Source of the DNA: Spirosomataceae bacterium
GTDB lineage: Bacteria; Bacteroidota; Bacteroidia; Cytophagales; Spirosomataceae
Reading direction: 5' to 3'
Assembly: GCA_025455795.1 (NCBI GenBank)
Contig: JALOLW010000036.1
Location: forward strand, 1 to 15,294
DNA length: 15,294 bases
Shown here one piece after another: positions 12,026 to 15,294 of the stretch. Every line of letters starts with the position of its first letter. The first letter of the stretch is position 1. The notes below the pieces were generated by a model. It was not told the DNA's origin and did no database searches. It saw nothing but the letters and a program-made list of their open reading frames with translations. The position numbers and the translations under genes were made by a program.

Positions 12026-14155
12026 ATGAAAACTCAGACCATTACTCAACATCGCGCCACACCTACTCCCAAAAAAACGCAGGTTTCACCCAAGATTGAA
12101 ACCAAAGTCCCCGAACCTATCGTCGTCGAGCCTCCCAAGCCCGAATCGCCCGTTTGGAAAAAAGCGTTTTGGGGATTGATGGCAGTCATCGCGCTGCTTA
12201 CTTGGACACTTGGCTACGAGCAGGGTTTCCACTCTGATGAAATTGACATGGCGCAGTACGGCAAGGCCGTTTGGTCGTATTTCAAAACCGACGGTGCCGA
12301 TACTACCTACATGCTCCCCAAACTCGAAGACGGCTCTACTACCCACAATACCATCAAAACCTACGGAACGTTTTTTGAATTGAACTCGCTGCTGGTCAAG
12401 AAGTTATTTCTAAAAGAAAACGAATACGAGTATAACGTCATCCATGCGCTGGTGCAGTTGTACGGGATTCTGACCATCTTGCTCACGGCCTTACTGGTAC
12501 GGCGAATCAGCGGGGGATATTTTGGTGCCACGCTCACGGCATTGTTGTTGGCGGCCAGTCCTGCGTTTTTGGGGCATAGCTTTACCAACGGCAAAGACAT
12601 TCCGTTTGCGTTTGGCTACGTGGCTTCTATTTACTTCATGGTGTGCATGATTCAGCAGCTGCCGTCGGTCAAGTGGTGGTCGTTGGCGGGTTTTACGGGG
12701 TCTCTGTGGGTGCTGTTGGCTACGCGCCCTGCGGGTATGGTGGTGATAGCCTACACGGGTTTCTTTGGGCTTTGTTATTTTGTGCTACGTCCTGCCGCCC
12801 GCCAAAACATGAATGCGCTCTGGATGAGTATTTTGAAGGTTGCCGTGGGGGTTTTGGTAGCTTACGGCCTGACGGTCTTGATTTGGCCGACACTCCACGC
12901 CAAGCCGCTGACAGGCTTTTTTGAGGTGTTTAGTTACATCAAAAAATTCCCCCAACGAATCCCTTTTGTGTTTGATGGTCAGGATGTTACATCGCTTACT
13001 ATCCCCAAAAACTACCTTTACAAAATTCTCGGCCTCACCATTCCGTTGGCGTTGATTGTAGGCTTTTTTGGAAGTTTGGTCCTGTTGGCCGTGCGTGTTT
13101 TCCAAAAGCGGTTCTATTCGGAAGCCTTTTTACTTTTTGTCGGATTTTTCCCCGTCATGTACGCGGCTGCGTCCAAGATGCACCTTTACAATCACTGGCG
13201 GCACTTTTTGTTTGTCTATCCGTTGCTGATAGGATTCATCGCCATCACGATAGCTCGTTTGATGTCGCAAAAAAACCTTCGGGCGCAAATCTTGACGTTA
13301 GTGGTGCTGATAGCAGCCATGGCGCATCCGATTTACAGCATCGCCAAAGCCCCCGAGTACGCTTATATGTATTACAACGAACTGTCGGGAGGGCATAAAA
13401 AACTATTTGGCAACTACGAATCTGACTACCGCCAAATGTCCATCAAAAAGTCGGTAGAATGGCTCATGGCCAACGAACCCGCCATCGCCAAATCCAAAGA
13501 CACGGTGTTGATAGCTACCAACATGATTTCGGCGCCGTATATTTTGTTCAAACGCAAATACCCCAACGCCAAAGTCAAGCTCGTTTATACGGGCTACAAA
13601 TCGCGCAACGCCGCCGAATGGGACTATGGTATTTTCAACTATTTCTTGCTTCCGCGCGAGATTTTATTCAACGATTGGCCAGCCAATGGCTCTGTTTTTG
13701 AAGAAAAAGTGGACGGTCACACCGTCACGTCGGTGGTAAAGCGTACCGACAAGCGCGACCGACAAGCCATCAAGCTCATGCAAGAGCAAAAATGGGCGGA
13801 AGGCGACAAACTCATGACTGCGTACCTCTCCTCTGACCCGCGCAACTACGGTATTTATGCTTACGCGGTTTTGGCAAAATTCAACCTCAATCAGCACGAT
13901 GAAGGCATCCGTTTGGGGCAGTTGGCACTATCTTTCCGTCCCGAAGACGCTTTGTTGCAATATTATACGGGGCTTTGCTGGTGGGCAAAAGGACGAACCA
14001 AAGAAGCCATTCAACTTTTCAACAACGCCATACAGCTCAAATGTCCTGATGTGTCGGTGTATCAAAACTTAGCCAAAGTTTATCAACAAACGGGCAACAA
14101 CGCAATGGCACAGAAGACGCTGGCGCAGTTGAACGCTGCTCAAACCGTTAGATAA
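12026..14155 (+). CDS. GT-C type (family 39-like) membrane glycosyltransferase fused to C-terminal TPR-like repeats
   Basis: The 709-residue protein begins with a proline- and lysine-rich cytoplasmic tail (about 1-45), then a helix at about 46-63 that leads into 'GFHSDEIDMAQYGK' (67-80); the 'DE' in the first periplasmic loop is where GT-C enzymes keep a catalytic acid. A second conserved loop, 'FTNGKDIPFAFGY', is at 186-198, and a C-terminal membrane motif 'LYNHWRHFLFVYP' is at 387-399. About ten membrane helices end near 440. A soluble part follows with 'GGHKKLFGNYESDY', seen in Bacteroidota GT39 relatives, and about residues 575-705 form helical pairs like TPRs ('GIYAYAVLAKFNLNQHDEGI', 'LLQYYTGLCWWAKGRTKEAI', 'SVYQNLAKVYQQTGNNAMA'). 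It likely transfers sugar from a polyprenyl-phosphate donor in the periplasm, with the TPRs binding a protein or glycan partner. Substrate unknown. Confidence 0.78.
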   Translation: MKTQTITQHRATPTPKKTQVSPKIETKVPEPIVVEPPKPESPVWKKAFWGLMAVIALLTWTLGYEQGFHSDEIDMAQYGKAVWSYFKTDGADTTYMLPKLEDGSTTHNTIKTYGTFFELNSLLVKKLFLKENEYEYNVIHALVQLYGILTILLTALLVRRISGGYFGATLTALLLAASPAFLGHSFTNGKDIPFAFGYVASIYFMVCMIQQLPSVKWWSLAGFTGSLWVLLATRPAGMVVIAYTGFFGLCYFVLRPAARQNMNALWMSILKVAVGVLVAYGLTVLIWPTLHAKPLTGFFEVFSYIKKFPQRIPFVFDGQDVTSLTIPKNYLYKILGLTIPLALIVGFFGSLVLLAVRVFQKRFYSEAFLLFVGFFPVMYAAASKMHLYNHWRHFLFVYPLLIGFIAITIARLMSQKNLRAQILTLVVLIAAMAHPIYSIAKAPEYAYMYYNELSGGHKKLFGNYESDYRQMSIKKSVEWLMANEPAIAKSKDTVLIATNMISAPYILFKRKYPNAKVKLVYTGYKSRNAAEWDYGIFNYFLLPREILFNDWPANGSVFEEKVDGHTVTSVVKRTDKRDRQAIKLMQEQKWAEGDKLMTAYLSSDPRNYGIYAYAVLAKFNLNQHDEGIRLGQLALSFRPEDALLQYYTGLCWWAKGRTKEAIQLFNNAIQLKCPDVSVYQNLAKVYQQTGNNAMAQKTLAQLNAAQTVR

Positions 14156-14222
14156 AAAGTTTTGCCAACATGAACGGTCTTTGCTGAAAATCCTCAAATT
14201 TGCGGTCATAACCCCTACCGCA

Positions 14223-15294
14223 ATGGATACAAAGAAAATAAGCCTTTTGTGGACTTTTGTTCTGTTTTTGCCCTCTTTGATTTGGGCGCAAATCCATGTT
14301 AGTTATCCTTTCGATGGTGCTGTTTTTCAGCGAAATACCTCCAATCAAGCCAATATTTCGATAGGAGGAAGCTACACAAGTGCCGTGGATAGAATAGAGG
14401 CACGGGTCGTAGCCGTGGCAGGAGGGATTACCACCGCTTGGACAACAATAGACGCCGCCCCATCGGGGGGGCTTTTTCGTGGTTTTATTTTCAACGTTAC
14501 GGGAGGATGGTATTCGCTCGAATTACGGGCGGTGCTTTTCAACAACGTCACCCATACAACCTCGCTCTCTCGCGTGGGCGTGGGTGAAGTGCTGATGATA
14601 GCGGGTCAATCCAACGGACAAGGATTGTACAATTTTGGCAGCTTGCCCTCGTCAGATGCCAACGGGCGCGTGAGATATGTTCCGTGGCTGCTCGACTGCC
14701 CCAATGCCACCTGCCCCAACGCCGAGCCGCCTTTTCCGCAGATAGCTGATATGAACGGCAACGCAGGAGGCTTGAGTATTGCACCCAACGGTCGCTCGAC
14801 TTGGGCTTACGCCGAACTCGGCGACGCGCTCATCAGTCGCTATAGCGTGCCTGTGATTTTTTTCAACGCCGCTGCCGATGGTTCTTCAGTAGGCAATTGG
14901 AGCCGTAGTGCTGATGGATTGCCCTCGGCGCACGCCTTTTTGGGAACGCAGTTTGCCAACAACCCCAACTTTCCTTATTATGGCTTGCGAAAAGCCCTCA
15001 ATTACTACGGCAATATGTTTGGCGTAAGAGCCGTACTCTGGCACCAAGGCGAATCTGACAACCTCAAAAACCACAACGGCAATCCTTTTGACAATACTTC
15101 TGATACTGAGTATCGAGATAGTCTGTTACACGTCATCAACCAAAGCCGTAACCATTCGGCCAAATCAAATTTGGCGTGGGTTGTGGCGCGTGCCTCGTAC
15201 CTTGCAGCTCCGTTTGGCGGCCCCACCGATGCCAACGTAATTGCAGGTCAGAACCTCATTATCAACGCTTTCAACAAGATTTTTACGGGTCCCG
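14223..15294 (+). CDS. Secreted SASA-family (sialate O-acetylesterase type) esterase, 3' truncated
   Basis: The frame is open from ATG at 14223 to the window's end (357 residues), so the C-terminus is missing. Residues 1-22 are a signal peptide: basic 'MDTKK', a hydrophobic core, and a likely cleavage after 'WA' near residue 22. A beta-rich N-terminal domain covers about 24-118. The catalytic SGNH/SASA domain starts at 'GEVLMIAGQSNGQG' (121-134), with the nucleophile serine S130 in 'GQSN'. The later 'AVLWHQGESDN' (270-280) is the other family block. Members remove acetyl groups from sugars, first known from sialic acids but also from xylan and other glycans. Two cysteines in 'DCPNATCPN' (159 and 164) could form a disulfide. 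A type IX secretion C-terminal domain is plausible, but would lie beyond the window. It starts 67 bases after the GT-C/TPR gene. Confidence 0.82.
   Translation, partial: MDTKKISLLWTFVLFLPSLIWAQIHVSYPFDGAVFQRNTSNQANISIGGSYTSAVDRIEARVVAVAGGITTAWTTIDAAPSGGLFRGFIFNVTGGWYSLELRAVLFNNVTHTTSLSRVGVGEVLMIAGQSNGQGLYNFGSLPSSDANGRVRYVPWLLDCPNATCPNAEPPFPQIADMNGNAGGLSIAPNGRSTWAYAELGDALISRYSVPVIFFNAAADGSSVGNWSRSADGLPSAHAFLGTQFANNPNFPYYGLRKALNYYGNMFGVRAVLWHQGESDNLKNHNGNPFDNTSDTEYRDSLLHVINQSRNHSAKSNLAWVVARASYLAAPFGGPTDANVIAGQNLIINAFNKIFTGP

Noticed and set aside
14144..14178. Inverted repeat ACCGTT/AACGGT around the end of the GT-C/TPR gene as a terminator
   Set aside because: The stem is only 6 bases with a 23-base loop, it begins inside the coding sequence, and no T-run follows.
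1..15294. CRISPR arrays, tRNA or rRNA genes, insertion sequences and integrase genes
   Set aside because: Reading both strands showed no regularly spaced long repeats, no tRNA-like cloverleaf segments and no transposase or integrase motifs; all gaps between genes are under 170 bases.

Overview
The window is a 15.3 kb stretch of a surface-polysaccharide (capsule or O-antigen type) assembly and export locus, with every gene on the plus strand. It most likely comes from a member of the Bacteroidota, probably Cytophagales. The evidence is the lack of Shine-Dalgarno sequences before the starts, Bacteroidota-type promoter elements (TTG, a 17-23 base gap, then TAnnTTTG), and protein types usual in that phylum: a multi-SLBB export protein, a Wzz-like protein without a kinase, WbqC, and a RelE/ParE toxin paired with a short Bacteroidota-style antitoxin. 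The genus is not resolved.

Layout. (1) Positions 1-3201 hold the export machinery: the 3' part of a polysaccharide export protein with SLBB repeats, a Wzz/GNVR-type chain-length protein, and a Wzm-like ABC-2 permease that starts with TTG. (2) After a 165-base gap, a tightly packed block at 3367-8496 holds a Wzt-like ATPase with a C-terminal sugar-binding type domain, a DegT/DnrJ/EryC1/StrS sugar aminotransferase (ATGA overlap), a large GT-C type membrane glycosyltransferase, and a WbqC-family protein. (3) At 8532-9058 lies an AT-rich type II toxin-antitoxin pair with its own candidate promoter. (4) At 9068-11932 come a NeuD/PglD-type left-handed beta-helix acetyltransferase, a 102-base non-coding gap with repeats and hairpins, then a family 2 and a family 4 glycosyltransferase. 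(5) At 12026-14155 is a second GT-C type membrane protein, fused to C-terminal TPR-like repeats. (6) At 14223, running off the right edge, is a secreted SASA (sialate O-acetylesterase type) protein.

How the genes fit together (inference from families and order): the aminotransferase, WbqC protein and acetyltransferase would make or modify an N-acylated amino sugar. The GT2 and GT4 enzymes would build the glycan in the cytoplasm. The Wzm/Wzt pair would move it across the inner membrane, with Wzt's extra domain choosing the substrate. The Wzz-like and SLBB proteins would control length and carry it through the periplasm and outer membrane. The two GT-C proteins would glycosylate on the periplasmic side using lipid-linked sugars. 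The terminal esterase could trim acetyl groups outside the inner membrane. No Wzy polymerase, Wzx flippase, initiating glycosyltransferase or nucleotide-sugar synthesis set is visible here.

The most unusual non-coding signal is a degenerate 7-base repeat built on TAAC/TAGC. It occurs as three or four phased copies in three separate intergenic gaps (2340-2360, 3308-3328, and reversed at 9721-9748). Because the period is 7, each array places stop codons in all three frames of one strand.
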